DNA from: Leptidea sinapis
Lineage: Eukaryota > Arthropoda > Insecta > Lepidoptera > Pieridae
Length of the DNA: 64,000 nt
Assembly (NCBI RefSeq): GCF_905404315.1
Contig: NC_066301.1
Span: forward strand, 6,262,001 to 6,326,000
Direction: 5' to 3'
Part shown: in pieces, positions 1-12,250 of the stretch
Layout of the letters: every line of letters starts with the position of its first letter
How positions within the stretch are numbered: the stretch's first letter is position 1
Made by a program: the position numbers and the translations under genes
The notes under the pieces: model-generated
What the model saw: the letters and a program-made list of their open reading frames with translations, nothing else
Told to the model about the DNA's origin: nothing
Database searches by the model: none

Positions 1-844
1 TCAACCGTCTCTGAGATTTCACTTCTGTATAATTTTACAATAGAAGTTACTAAGAAGGTTTGAAATTTTTAAGGTTGACATTTAACATGCTCTACCTAAT
101 TCTGTAACCAATCTATAAGCCATCTAATATTATGTATATTGTTTAAAAACCTAAAGAAATACGTTTGATTTCAAATTTAGAACTCGTTTATAACGTTAGA
201 ATCTCGAACATTTACAGCCATTTCAGAATTGCAGTGACTATCTTGCACAAAATTGTATGGGGCCGTCAGACGCTTCAAAATCTACGTATCATTCGTATGT
301 CCGTGTATCGCACTATCGATTGGTTGGATTGGACAACACATCTTCTGTCAAAGACTTTAAAAGTTGGGGGTGGCCGCTTGCAATTAGAACTAAAAAGGTT
401 GTTATTACTGCTAAGGTGACACGTAAGTCAGGGACGTGCATTACTTTTCTAGCAAGGTAGGCACTATTGAAACAAGTACGTATGCTTACAATAAAATATT
501 TAGGTATTTTACACACATCGCGAAGAGGTTGACGTCGTGATGTAGGTACTCTGATTTACTCTCGATACGTCAATTTTGTGGTTTTAAAAGTAAGTAAAGT
601 AAAACTAACTGGGTGTGAGTTAAGTAGAAATTTGATTATACAATAACGGAACTAAATAAACTTTAATACAAGTGGTATATTATATTAATTTAGGTTTTTA
701 TCAATATATGGAATGGACGCCCCTGCACTAAGTACCAGGGACCATGACCTAGTGGGGAGGAGGCGGCACTCCACGCGATCGCACAATATGAGACTACAAT
801 AAATAAATATATTATGTAGACACATAGACTCTAACCTAAAATGG
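1..844. other. AT-rich stretch, no gene recognised
   Basis: Short overlapping frames lie on both strands at 165-516 and 685-927. None shows a domain, and opposed frames of similar length suggest chance. I see no repeat family that I can name here. Confidence 0.5.
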
Positions 845-1336
845 CATACAAAAATAGAAGCGTTAAAAGTGAGGCTGCGGAAATTAATATACATATTTAA
901 GACGTTACGACACTTGACTGATCCCAATACGGTGAAAACTGTATACCTTGCCTTATGCCAATCACTTTTGACCTATTGTATCCCTGTTTGGGGTGGAGCC
1001 CGCGTAACTATTATGTTAAGTCTGGAAAGAGCTCAAAGAGCTATTCTAAAGATAATGCTTTATAAACCTATCCGATACTCTACCAACCTCCTTTACTCAG
1101 AATGCCAAGTCTTAACGGTCCGGCAACTATATATTCTTCGGAGTGTATTAAGAAAACATGCAACCCTACCCCTCAACGTGACTGTTCTTGAACGACGCCG
1201 CACCCAAATATGTCCCATAATAAATTGTAAAACGGCCTTCGCAAAACGTCAATATGATGCTCTCTCCTCTAAGCTTTACAATAAGATTCATGAGAAGACT
1301 TTTATCTACACACTACACTACACAATTTTGAGGTAA
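845..1336 (+). pseudogene. non-LTR retrotransposon reverse transcriptase, C-terminal fragment
   Basis: The open frame runs from about 845 and has no start of its own, so it is a 5'-truncated LINE ORF2. It shows the post-catalytic thumb and C-terminal region of Jockey/CR1-group enzymes: a 'KTVYLALCQSLLTYCIPVWGG' type block (LTYCIPVWGG visible), then 'LERAQRAILKIML'. The catalytic palm motifs (FADD/YADD) are absent because they lie upstream of the truncation. The frame stops at 1336, followed by a short 3' UTR and a CA microsatellite. It differs clearly in sequence from the LINE-J copies elsewhere in the window, so it is a separate family. Family identity is from motif recognition only. Confidence 0.75.
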
Positions 1337-1412
1337 AAAAGAAAACCACCACTTATCTTAAACAATTATCATATTCAGAAACGGAAAGTCTACTGTAACC
1401 TACTCACTAAGA

Positions 1413-1415
<3 letters not shown>

Positions 1416-1456
<41 letters not shown>
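1416..1456. repeat. (AC)n microsatellite
   Basis: Uninterrupted AC dinucleotides over 41 bp, about 80 bp downstream of the LINE stop codon. It may have grown from the LINE tail. Confidence 0.97.
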
Positions 1457-1460
<4 letters not shown>

Positions 1461-1659
1461 TTCACATTTAATTTTTATTTTTTAAATTTGTTTCGTTTGT
1501 CATTGTCATTTGTCGAGGAATCACTGACCCCGAAGATACAGTTTTAACTAGTTTCGGGGTCAGAGGTCTTTTAATATCACTGCAAAACCAAATTTTCAAT
1601 GTTCAATGTATTGTTATTGTTGTATTGTTTTAGTTAGTTTTTACATTACATCAAAATTA

Positions 1660-1862
1660 GGGCATATAGTTCGGGAATGGCGACCACGTACCGGAATTCG
1701 TGTGGTAGGACCCCACAATATGGACCGACGATCTGGCCAAGATCACCGAAATACGTTGGACGAGAGCATCGCAGGATCGATCGTCGTGGAGATCTTTGGG
1801 GGAGGCCTCTGTCCAGCAGTGGACGTCTTCCGCCCAATTCTGATGATAATGATATCAAAATA
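1660..1862 (+). mobile_element. RTE-type LINE, 3' terminal fragment
   Basis: Encodes, with frame breaks, the end of an RTE-like ORF2. Recognisable blocks are a 'WTDDL' equivalent, 'AGSIVVEIFGGGLCPAVDVF' in one frame and the typical '...SLGEAFVQQWTSSG' end in another. It finishes in a TGATGATAATGATA tail, the usual RTE 3' tail of Lepidoptera. Two other copies lie at 19744-20105 (-) and 53474-53682 (+). Confidence 0.8.
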
Positions 1863-2173
1863 AATGCATTTTTTTTTGTTACAGAATTTGTGGCCATACC
1901 TACTAGAAATTTTATGACAGATTGAGAGTAGCATATTTTAATAGATCATAAATATTTTATTGTAAGATAGAATTATGAGCTAACAATAAAGCGACGTCTC
2001 TATATCACTAAGCGATTGAGCCGTCTACAAAATATTGGATACCCGACAATTCATGGAGCTCTACATTGCAAGCGATCAATCGGTTCGACCTTACGTAAGG
2101 AACTTATATTTGCGTCGGAAAATAGAGCTTATTCACAAATATTAATAAATATTGTATCGGATTTGAGCTATTA
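1863..2173. other. unassigned sequence
   Basis: AT-rich, with nothing recognisable between the RTE tail and the Helitron. Confidence 0.4.
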
Positions 2174-2567
2174 GCCCCTTATTATTATAAATGTGAATGT
2201 TAGTTTGTTTGTTACGCTTTTACGCCAGAGCTACTGAACCGATTTTGATGAAACAGCGATATAGCGATTTGGAACAGCGATAGAGCTTGGGAAAGGATAG
2301 GCTACATTTTATCCCGGAATAATCCATGGGTCCCACGGGATTTGTGGAAAACTGAAATTCACGTCGATGAGCTATAACTATACCAATAGTAGGTTTAGAT
2401 TGCTATAGTAATCTTCCTCGAAATAAGATTCACATAATATGTTGGGAACGGGAGCGAAATCGGGACCCAGAACTAGAATAGCACGTGAGATTTTCTTCAA
2501 TTCCAAACTTGGTTATTATTTTTAAAAACCCTTTATCTACGCGGACGAAGTCGCGGGAGTCAGCTAG
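2174..2567 (+). mobile_element. non-autonomous Helitron (HelA)
   Basis: The 5' end is a decayed form of the TCCCTACTAATATTATAAA terminus seen intact at 48070. The 3' end has the short hairpin CGCGGACGAAGTCGCG (stem CGC-GAC around GAA) and then CTAG at 2564-2567, followed by T. There are no TIRs or target duplication and no Rep/helicase frame, so it is non-autonomous. It aligns over its whole length with the copy at 48070-48445. Confidence 0.8.
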
Positions 2568-4630
2568 TATATAGCAATGTATAATATATAGGTATGTATA
2601 CAGTCACCCGTCAATGTCACCCGATGCGCTCTCAAGGTGGAGTAGCCATACAAATTTATTATTCGTTTATGTAACCTACTTTTATTGGGTCAATATATCT
2701 TTATAGTATTGTAGTTTAACGAATAAAAAACAATACTATATGCAATATATAAGCATACTTCAATAAATCAAATGGGGCGTCGTTGCTAATTAAACTATTC
2801 CCGTATGTCTCAAGTGTCAGGATAAATTGGTTAATAACAGGGAGAGTTTCCCTCGTGTTGATGATTAAACCAAATATAGTCTATGTTTCATGATAAGATA
2901 GAATAGCAATTAAAAATATTTTATTGAGCTACCTACTATATGAAATAGATTTTAACATATATTATGATTTAAATAAAACACTTTTAAATGGATTAAAACA
3001 CATGTAATTGTAACTATGTTTCACATTAGATTTTTGCGTAAGAGTTACATTTTTGTTTTTATTTTAGTTAACCCGACGTTTCAAAACCTTTCCAGATCTC
3101 ATTTTCAGGGGTTATATAGTTGCCATTATGAAGTTTAGCGCCATTTATTGCCTCGGAGGTGGTATTTGCTGTAGACAGATGGTTTTTGGCAAAATTTACT
3201 GACAGTGTCCTTTTCTTTTTTGGTATGTGTAGTTGTGGGTTTTAATTTAGAGATTATTGTAAATCTAATCTAAAAATACAGTAACAACTTCACGCGTTTT
3301 AATCCTTTAAAAGTGTTTTATTTAAATGTATAACACTCGCGTGAATCAAAGAAAATACTATATATTATGATTTGTACACTTTTTTATAATTACTTCCGAA
3401 CTATTGTGAAATACAATTATTGGCAATCGTTCATTTCTGATTATGCTCACGTCGTTAGGAGCATACACTGCTATGTACCGTTACTGAGATTTGATGAATA
3501 AACTGCGCTGTTTGTTTTATGGTAATAAGATACAAAAAAAGCAGATGGCCCACCTGATGCTAAGAGTTATTAGCTAGAGTGACAGTGAAATTAAATCACC
3601 CACACACTTCATAGTTATAAGTCTAGTTATAAACAATTTGTGTACTATGACAACTGACAGTCAATATTATTTATTTTCACCTCTCCAGCAGAAAAAGGGT
3701 GCTATTGCTACGTGAAAACTCGCTGCGAGCGTGAGGCAAAGTGATTTAAATTTCGAACCCTAGGTACAAAATATTGTATATATATTATATATCCGGGAAT
3801 TTCCTCCGCCTTAAAAAAATAAACAATGCGATCCAGTGAGTTCCGAAACTCATTTAAGCCTAGCATATTATCTCATTGTCACAAAAATTTATATGTTACT
3901 TATTGAACTTTAGATTTATAACTTTTACTATTGCCTTTTTAAAGACTTAATATTTAAAATTAATACTAGTAATTTTTAGCAAAAGTTTATCTGTCTCATG
4001 CCTTTAAATCACTCACTACCTCAGTAGTGTTCTATATCCTTTCTCTTCTAGATCCTTCTAGATCTAGACCTCGCAGCAAAAAATAACTTTGCTCACTTGT
4101 TGAACAAATAACTATTCCTTTTTAATTTATTTTCTCCCTATTTTCAATAATTAGTATTAATAGTATTTATATTTAGTATTTTTATTTAGTATTTTATTGT
4201 TTCTATATATATATATATATATATCAATTGTGTTTTCTTATAGTACTAACTCTACTTCTGTGCCTACTTATTTCATAAAGTGTTTGCTTTAAAATGTTTT
4301 TATATAAATACGTATCAGTGTTCAATTTTTTGAATTAAAACCTTGCTTTTAATATAAACATCGCTAGCGAACAAAATAAATAAATGTATGTATTTACATG
4401 ATGCCACAAAGCATGTATCTACACTTGCTAACTTGTTATCTAAGTTAACTTATACAATCAATTCAGGTCACGTAGTAAATTAATGCGGCGCAGAATCTCC
4501 TTTGTATTCGTATATAATTGACGTTTATCTTCTAGCTGCTTTATTGGTGACCCAGATAAGGGTTTGATCATTAGAGAATATCCCTATATTAATCAAACCT
4601 TACCTGCATTTGGTAATGATTAATTGATCA
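2568..4630. other. AT-rich intergenic sequence with minor repeat debris
   Basis: No coding frame is supported. A block at about 3060-3300 begins 'ttaacccgacgtttcaaaac', a phrase common in lepidopteran interspersed repeats. The piece at about 3520-3600 resembles a LINE tail ('cacctgatgctaag'). Both are weak matches. Confidence 0.4.
4204..4224. repeat. (TA)n microsatellite
   Basis: About ten uninterrupted TA units. Confidence 0.95.
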
Positions 4631-4790
4631 ATGAAAACATTCATTCATTCATACACTCACACCTTGTTCCCGTCGGGGTAGGCAGAGACAATAGAATGCC
4701 ACTTGCTTCTATCCTTACAAACCTCATGCGCTTCCTCTACGTTCATTATTATTTTCATACATGCTCGCCGTTTGCGGGTGCTTCAATCAA
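4631..4790 (-). mobile_element. LINE 3' end, same family as 43700-44196
   Basis: On the minus strand it reads the decayed C-terminal words 'EVCKDRSKW...VSAYPDGNK', then a stop and an (ATGA)n tail (seen as tcattcattcat on the plus strand). The longer copy at 43700-44196 carries the preceding 'LRWFGHVERM' block. It is a 5'-truncated LINE remnant. Confidence 0.65.
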
Positions 4791-4849
4791 TGAAATGAAC
4801 ATGATGAAATATTTAATAGTAGCAGTATTACTTACTGAACATTGACTAA

Positions 4850-5616
4850 GTAGTGTGAACACCGTTGTATTGTTCGATAAATTAAGTGGATTTCATATTA
4901 TTAAACCTAAGTCAACTAATCACTTGCCTATCATAAATCTTTTAATATTCTATAAAATAAAATAAATGATATAATATGAAAAGTAATTAAGAAGTACAAA
5001 ACAGGTAATGATGAATTTAAGGTCTTAAGGTTTCATGAAATAGAACAGAATGTATGAAACTGGATAGAAAAGAGGCCTGGGCTAGAATAAAATGTAATAG
5101 TTTGATACTCGTTGGTGAAGCTGTCAAGTACCAAGGTATATCAGGATCGCAACTTGTAATATATTATTCGTAAATGCTACATATTGGGTGGATCAACTTA
5201 AACTTAGAAACACAGACGTTAATTTCTGATACCGATTTCACCTTGATGTTAACACGATTTAGTTACGATTATGGTGTTGTCAGATGGACAGACAGAAATA
5301 TAGACAGATCGACAACAAATTATCTGTGTTTTATGAAGCAAAGAGCGGCTTGAGGTTTCACATTAAGAATGAAAATTCAATATTATGGTACGAGCTCTTT
5401 AATCAGCAAAGCTTATTAAATTACATATTTCACTTTGTTTTTAGATGTTTGCCTGCTTTGAAATTTTTGAAAGCTTTTAAGGGCATAATGATAAAATAAG
5501 ATTGCGTTGATGTTAGAATTATAATTATATAGAACTCTTAGGAGTTCTTTCTAAACATTACATATTGGTTGGTGTATTTAACATAACTATTCAATGTGTC
5601 CCAGCATGTGGAGGAG
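4850..5616. other. AT-rich stretch, no gene recognised
   Basis: A 71-codon frame at 5284-5499 (+) has no recognisable motif and AT-driven composition, so I do not call it. Confidence 0.45.
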
Positions 5617-5900
5617 TAGGAGGCTCCTTTGCACAGGATGCCGGCTAGATTATGGGTACTACAACGGCGCCTATTTCTGCCGTGAAGCAGTTATGTGTAA
5701 GCATTATTGTTCGGTCTGAAGGGTGCCTTAGCTAGTGTAATTACTGCAAATAAGACTTAACATCGTTTCGAGGTGACGAGCATTATTGTATTGACTCTCA
5801 GAATTTTTGTGTTTGAATCCTGAGCGGCACTGCATTTCACACAGAATCAAATACCATTAACTAAACGTTCTGCCAATCTCGTCCCTTAGTTAAAAAAAAT
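5617..5900 (+). repeat. R320 repeat copy
   Basis: Near full-length but diverged. It runs from 'aggctcctttgcacaggatg' to 'ctcgtcccttagttaaaaaaa'. The A-run at the right end defines the sense strand. Several internal deletions have removed the frame conserved in other copies. Confidence 0.85.
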
Positions 5901-8322
5901 AATTTGTGTGTGACAACCTGCGGTGGTCATAATGAGCACTTTTTAGATCGCTGAAAGTTTTAGTATCTAATTTTAATAAAACTGTTGTTCATTCTTCGTA
6001 CTTTTTATTTTATTCCGTCTCTTAACCTATGTATGCTCTCACGTCACGCGCGCCCGCAGATGCCACCCGCTCAGATGTTTTGGCACCAAACCCGGCGCGG
6101 CCACTTGAGATAACCCATATAACCACTTGGTTTTACATTAGCCGTGGTATCGTTATGCGGTTTTTGTTACGGGTTGCTAGATAAACAAGCTCGGTTATTG
6201 TAAACAAAACGTGATTTGTGATAGATTCGTGTTGTGATATCGCCGTTCTTTCAGAGTTGTACGAGAAATTGTGACTATTTTGTTAAACGCATCATAATGT
6301 AAATATTGCAATTGAATTATTTGTATTATTTTTACTATAGTAGATACGTTATAATATGATCTTATGATTTCTTTAAAACTTAACATTTTTTTTCTTAAAA
6401 TATTGTATCCCTTATCTTAAGTATAAGATCCTTTCACTTTCTATGTGCACGTGTAGTCATTATAAATCGGCAAACTGCGTTTGCGCCCCTAAGTAAAGGG
6501 GGATTTTTGATCAACAATAACTCTTAAACTATTAGACCAAGAGCAGTGATTGCTATATCAATTGTTAAGCAACTCAACTATTGTTATTTAGTTACATAAA
6601 AAAGATAGGATAGTGGTGTAGTTTTCGTACAATTTTAAAATAAAACGCCCAGATGTGCTCAAATACTGTAAAATTTAAATTAATCCCTTAAGCAATCATA
6701 AAAAACAGTTATTTGCCAGCTTTTTTTCTAATATTAGTTACTGAACACCTTTGCCTTTAAAATAACACCAACATTGAGCTCCTGCAAGACGTAGAAATTA
6801 AACCGTCGTTGTTTTACAAATAAAGGTTAATTTTGCTAATATAAAAATAAAAGTCGCTGCAGACTGGTAGGGTTTAAAATTAACACCCTATATGGAGTAT
6901 TTTCGTCGATGAAATAGCTTATAGTTACTACTCCTAAAGTTTTTTTACTGCCGCGACACATAGTATAATTCAATGCACTAACCTCTACTATACGAGTATA
7001 CCGCTGGACTGGCGGCTGTCAAAGTGCTTTTGTGCCTGTTTCATATTCACCATTTTGGCGCTGTTGGCCATGTAGCGAGAGTCTGCGGTACTAAAACTAG
7101 TGATGACAACTTCAGCAAACATCAATAGATGGTGGGAAACCATTTACAAAAAAAATGTGTACTTTATAACGTTGATTCTTGAAGTATAAATAACCCTGAA
7201 AACGAACGAAATAAATTCAAATTGCAAAAATACTTCAGAGTATTGTAAGTTCCTTCACAACCATTTGTATTATACGTCAAAATTAGTTCTCTGGCAGCCC
7301 ATGAGTCGCGCTTCAAATAAGCAAAAAAAATTGCTGTCATTGTCACAGGTATAAGTGGATTAATAAGTGTCGCAATACAAAAGGTGTAAAGTGAAATTAC
7401 TTACCGAAGAGCAATGGAACGAGAAACACCAAAGAGAGAGAGAGCACAATTAAGTGAAGGCTTATTGGTTCAGCTGCGGACTGGTAACAGATTAATTGAT
7501 TTGATATCTCACTCTACACAAACGTTGAAACAATATTGACGAGCTTGTTCAGTGAACTAAGTAACGGTTCTTTCAATAATATGTGTGGTTTTGATTCAGT
7601 AAATGTGTAAACTCCTGTAAGCTTAGGTAAATAAAAATCCCTGATGAGGCGTGTAAATACCCTAACACCTTTACCACTGTTCTTAAAAACAAAGTAATGG
7701 TATAGTAATAGCGGCTCAAGTATTATATTATGTTTCTTATGATGAATCCTCGTAAAACACCAATATCATATAATTAATTATACCACAGCAATATAAGCCC
7801 ACGTACCTTGTCTGCTGGTGCTGAGATCTCATTCAGACAGGGAGATGGGAGATATCTCGTTTCCACGTGGTACTTCCAGTGGCTGCCGGCCGGCGAACCT
7901 TAGATCCTATTAAATCCACCGGTGCAATGGTTGGAACACCAAAAATTAACATTTGCACTATAGGATCCCACTGAACCACAGATGCAGGTTTATTTATTTC
8001 ACGGGATTCTTTAAGTTTTCATCAAATAGGAATTTTTAACAGCAGAGCGGCGCTTATTCAATGTAATTAGGATGACGGTCGGTGAGCAAGAAGGGTCTCA
8101 ACTGTCATCTACTGGCAATGTTGCGAGACAATCCTCAATAAAGCCTCGATATACGTCTATGGGAGTTGCGTGGATAAATATTGGCGCGAGGATTCAAAAT
8201 AGAAATTAAATTATTTTAACACTTGAATTTTTACAATTTCACTTACGAAATAAATAAAACACACAATAATTTTAAAATACGAATAAACAAGAAACGTCTT
8301 GTATTGATAGTTTTATTATTTA
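5901..8322. other. intergenic stretch, no gene or known repeat seen
   Basis: AT-rich. A locally GC- and CpG-richer patch lies at about 6030-6180. 7400-7450 holds a short GAGA run. Frames at 6195-6386 and 7164-7346 (both -) have no recognisable domain. I cannot assign any part of this 2.4 kb. Confidence 0.45.
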
Positions 8323-8439
8323 CTAGCTAATGCTCGCGACATCCGCGTAGATAAAGGGTTTTTAAAAATAATAAGCAACTTTGGTATTGAGGATTATCTC
8401 ATGGCCTATTCTAGTTCCGGTACCCGCTTTTGCTCCCGG
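8323..8439 (-). mobile_element. Helitron (HelA) 3' end fragment
   Basis: Read on the minus strand it ends in the 'ctacgcggatgtcgcgagcat' hairpin region and GCTAG, with T following (A at 8322 on the plus strand). Homology to the complete HelA copy stops abruptly at about 8439. Confidence 0.8.
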
Positions 8440-8607
8440 TGGTCCATTCCATTTAGCTCCATACCTTCTTTGTGTAATGCAATCACAGTGATTCGTTCTT
8501 TATCACCCCACTCCATTTTAATATCGCAAAATATTATACAATGTATTGGCACCAAAATGAGAAAACTCAATAACAATAATACAAAAATGACAGATTCCAA
8601 ATTCAAA
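8440..8607 (-). pseudogene. possible Tc1/mariner-type transposase N-terminus joined to Helitron end
   Basis: The minus-strand frame (8406-8606) contains 'MEWGDKERITVIALHKEGM'. This resembles the first helix-turn-helix of Tc1/mariner transposases, which often read ...R..VIALHKEG.... The upstream part of the frame is very hydrophobic and may not belong to it. The downstream part reads into Helitron sequence, so the frame is a chimera. Identification rests on one short motif. Confidence 0.35.
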
Positions 8608-8687
8608 TATAATATTTTGTTTATTTTTAATTATAACAGTATCTATGGCCAGACGAAATATAATGATTATCTTATTATGAATCGCAA

Positions 8688-9066
8688 AAGAGGAATCACA
8701 GGAGCGTTGCCGGCCTTTAGGGATAGTGTAGGAGCTTTTTTTGAAGGTACCCATGTCGTGTCATCCTGGAAATACCACACAAGGAAGCTAATTACACAGC
8801 TTTGTAGTACGTGAAAGCTCCTCGAAAAGCGCACTGTGGAGGACCGCCACACATCCAGATGGTGCGGATGATATCCTAATTTGTGGCGTGTGGTGTGAAG
8901 GTGGAATTCGGCGGCAGGAATCAGGTGAAACAGCTCTTCGGAACACTTCCGTGATAAATGCGGTAGAAGACATACAATGAAGCGAAGTCCCTGACAGTTC
9001 GAGCTGCTTGCGTTGCTCGTGGTCAAATGAATCGAGCTGATAGTGGGGTGGACCAGATCAGATGAA
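8688..9066 (-). pseudogene. LINE-J ORF2 C-terminal fragment
   Basis: The minus strand matches the C-terminal domain of LINE-J (compare 35460-35780): blocks 'CSEELFHLIPAAEFHLHTT', 'RHKLGYHPHHLDVWRSSTV' and 'KGRQRSCDSS' are visible. It has frameshifts. A deletion of about 40 bp near 8990 joins the domain to the upstream 'QLDPFDRVQRRAAR' region. Confidence 0.85.
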
Positions 9067-9080
9067 GAAATAATACGAGA

Positions 9081-9122
9081 TTTTATGATAATAAGGGACG
9101 AGACGAGCAGGACGTTCAGCTA
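9081..9122 (-). repeat. R320 3'-end fragment
   Basis: Only the A-tail and last 35 bp survive (plus strand 'ataagggacgagacgagcag'). The element is cut at 9122, where Helitron sequence begins. Confidence 0.8.
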
Positions 9123-9130
9123 ATTTTGTT

Positions 9131-9346
9131 AAAAACTGAAATTCACATTCGATGAGCTATAACTATACCAAAAGTAGATTTAGTTTGCCAATGCAGTCTT
9201 CCTCGAAATAAGATTCATATAATATGTTGGGATCGGTAGCGAAAACGGGAACCGGAACTGGAATAGGATATGAGATAATCTTCGAACTAGCCTTTAATTT
9301 CTAATAACCATTTATTTACGCGGACGAAGTCGCATGCCTCAGCTAG
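9131..9346 (+). mobile_element. Helitron (HelA) 3' half
   Basis: Starts inside the element ('aaaactgaaattcacattcg') and runs to the hairpin CGCGGACGAAGTCGC and CTAG at 9343-9346, followed by T. It faces the opposite HelA 3' end at 8323. Confidence 0.8.
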
Positions 9347-10688
9347 TTTAAGAATTAATTAATTAATTTTAGAACCCAAATATAATATTTTAAACTCACA
9401 GTGAAACCTTAAATGACTTCTATATAGAGGCAATTCATTTACTGAAGCTTAATGTTATTGTCTTGTAAAGTATATGCTTTCTAATCACTATATTTACTTT
9501 CTAGCAAGATGAACGTTAGAAAACTGTAATGTTACTCTGGAGAGTTTATGTTAGAGGTTTACAATCTTTCTGCTAAGCAACGAACGACATGACAACCTCT
9601 CTCAAGGGACCGGAAACCTTCGACAGTCCGGTGTTGTTGCTATTTACGGTGGCCGCTAATGTAAAGATTGGTAAAGTGACCTTCTCAATTAACATTTAAA
9701 ATGTTATTCATTTATATAAATATTAAATATTTACTTTTGATTTTTAAAACAGCTCCTGATTCTGTAATTTGAAAATTTAATTGATATATACGTAACTCAA
9801 CGTAATTTCTATAAAGTTTTCTCTTAAGGCCGCTATCTCAAGAAATCGTCATAATAGCGCATAATTGAAACCATTTATTAACGTCATATCTAAATGTTTT
9901 ATTTTTACAAAATATAATAATATGCCTACAGAATATGAGAAGAAAATTCATTTTTTCTTTACATTTCTATCTAAATTCTAAAAATCAACAAAGTATGTTT
10001 TGTTTGTAATCAATGAAAAATGCTTCTAATTCTGAACTATTAAAACTATGGCCATTTTGTGCGAGAGACGTAGCCTAGCTCCGCTCGATTTCTCAAGGTC
10101 GTTGGCTCGGTCCCGAGCCTTAATGCTTCTTTAGGACGTAGGTATTAAGGACACGTAACGTTACAAGTAAACCTTAGGATCAGCGAGTCTCTTTGTCTCA
10201 CTCTCATTACTAATAATGTTGATAATTTTTGTGTCTTAGATAGATTTTCAAAAAAAATATAAAAATTAAGTTTAATAATTGCTGCATTTTGTATAAAAAT
10301 CGTATTCAATTAATCAATTACAATATTTTCATTTAATAAATAACCTGTATACCTAGATAAAAATTGTTAGACAAAGATTACGAGATTGAATTAAGTATTA
10401 GGTCACTGGATTTTTATTGTAAAAGACAAAATGCGTAAGAAGAAATATGATATCCGATATTATATCAAAAATTCATACAATGTTTAATAAGGATGATTTA
10501 AATTACAGATTATAATAGCCAACGAGGGCTAATAAATTCCTTGGGGAATGTTAAAGGTACTTACATAATATTTTATTCATTAATATCTAATACTTAATTT
10601 TTACAAGGCTCGTTTCATTCTACGAGTATGGTTACTAGTACTCTGTGAACTTCAATCAATTGAAAATGAAGACATGCCTGAGTGCTTA
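9347..10688. other. AT-rich stretch, no gene recognised
   Basis: A GC-richer 150-bp patch lies at 9580-9670 and another at 10050-10140. Neither shows a coding frame or a repeat that I can name. Confidence 0.45.
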
Positions 10689-11100
10689 GATTAAGGATTA
10701 GTCTCCGCTGCGCTCCAACTAGATACCGCACTACCTAAGAACAATAGCTTTTTTATTATTTTAACTATCAGATGCTTGTGTGCGTGGCATTTTGACACTC
10801 AATGACATCTTTCAAATTTTCTGGCTTATATACGCATTGTGTTATTTAACATTGAAAATAATAAATTACAAAATACTTACTGATGAAATTATGTGATCTC
10901 AGTCTTTCTTATTTCTTGTAGTATTATTTTTACAAAGGTTTACTGTTTTTTTAGTTTTGCTACCTACATGTGGCATGTCAACGTCACACACTGTTCGAAA
11001 CTGGCTCGAGTTCGCCTACTTGGGCGTAGTATTAGTTGCCGCACCTAGTGACTATGCCTGCGGTATCTATTTGAAGCGCAGCGGAGACCAATCCTTAATC
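10689..11100 (+). mobile_element. TIR MITE (MITE-G), copy 1
   Basis: The ends are inverted copies of GATTAAGGATTRGTCTCCGC continuing through a 'tagataccgca' block, giving TIRs of about 40 bp with few mismatches. It is flanked by TA on both sides. There is no transposase frame, so it is non-autonomous. A second, reverse-oriented copy lies at 48886-49334. Confidence 0.8.
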
Positions 11101-11550
11101 TACGCATGAGTATTTAAATAAGCAGTAGATGTCAATTGTGTAAAATGTTCACCGAAATTAAATTTAATTCATAGACCTTAGCGTGAAATATAGACTCATT
11201 CACAAACTAAGGGTCGCGTGTATACAGATAAGTTCTTAACGCTCAGGGCGGGTGATGAATTGTTGCAAATTTGTTAACTATACTCTGTATGTATTTAGGT
11301 TTATTTTTGCTTGTTGTAATTTTTGGTATGGTGCGAGTATTGATTATTTTTGTAAGTTTCGTATAGCTTATAATGTTTCCCTATTTATAGTAGGAAGACA
11401 TTAACATAGTTTAGATGGGCTATGCCTATGCTCAAGAATCTCAAATTAAAGATTGTCTTAGGTTTTAACTGAAAAAAATTGTTAATAAGTAAAGAATATA
11501 ATTTTACATGCCTAAAAATAATTTCACTGCCCTAAACTTTTATTTATAAC
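11101..11550. other. unassigned sequence
   Basis: Nothing recognisable between the MITE and the R320 copy. Confidence 0.4.
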
Positions 11551-11857
11551 TATAAGGGAGCAGACGAGAAGGACGTTCAGCTGATGGTAATTGATACGCC
11601 CTTCCCATTACAATGTAGTGCCGCTCAGGATTCTTGAAAAACCCAAAAATTCTGATCGGCATTACAATTGCGCTCATCACCTTGAGAAATAAGATTTAAA
11701 GTCTCATTTTGTGAAATGCTAGTTAGCTAGCTAGTGAGCTACGGCGCTTTTCAGACCGAAACACAGTAATGTTTACACATTACTGCTTCACGGCAGAAAT
11801 AGGCGCCAGTGTGGTACCCATATTCTAGACGGCTTCCTGTGCAAAGGAGCCTCCCAG
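11551..11857 (-). repeat. R320 repeat copy
   Basis: Nearly complete, from the degenerate tail end ('tataagggagcagacgagaa') to 'gcaaaggagcctcccag'. A 20-bp region at 11705-11735 is rearranged into a 'tagctagctag' repeat. The A-tail is reduced. Confidence 0.85.
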
Positions 11858-11993
11858 CCATATTTAGGCATACTAAAAGCGTGGCATTTTACATTTTATG
11901 TAAAGTTAACCAATACTGCTATAGTTTAATTCACTGGCTTATATTGAGTTTAAATTCACTTACTAAGATTATGTCGACAATTTAAAGTGTTAA

Positions 11994-12250
11994 ATTAAAT
12001 CAAATCAAAATCACTTTATTCATGTAGGTCACGGAAATTACACTTATGAATGTCAAAAAATATATTTTTTTCTTATTTAATCAACTGCTTCTTTGTCAAG
12101 GGCTTAGGTAATGAGAAGAAGTGGCAGGAAATTCTTTGCCACTATTTTAAATAAAGATTAACATTTTTAGCGTTTTACAAATCATTTCAATTGCAATATC
12201 ATATTTAAAATAATGCAACAAACATACTCAAACGTCAAATAGTCAATGCC
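11994..12250 (-). mobile_element. LINE 3' UTR (LINE-Z)
   Basis: The minus strand gives '...cctgccacttcttctcatta', then 'gtgacctacatgaataaagt' and a gattttgatttgattt tail. This is a very common lepidopteran LINE 3' end. The same 3' end is inserted at 59210-59373. Confidence 0.7.

Noticed and set aside
165..516. Overlapping small frames on both strands
   Set aside because: No motif on either strand; opposed frames of similar length indicate chance.
1416..1456. AC run as a possible Z-DNA or regulatory site
   Set aside because: Ordinary microsatellite next to a LINE end; no supporting context.
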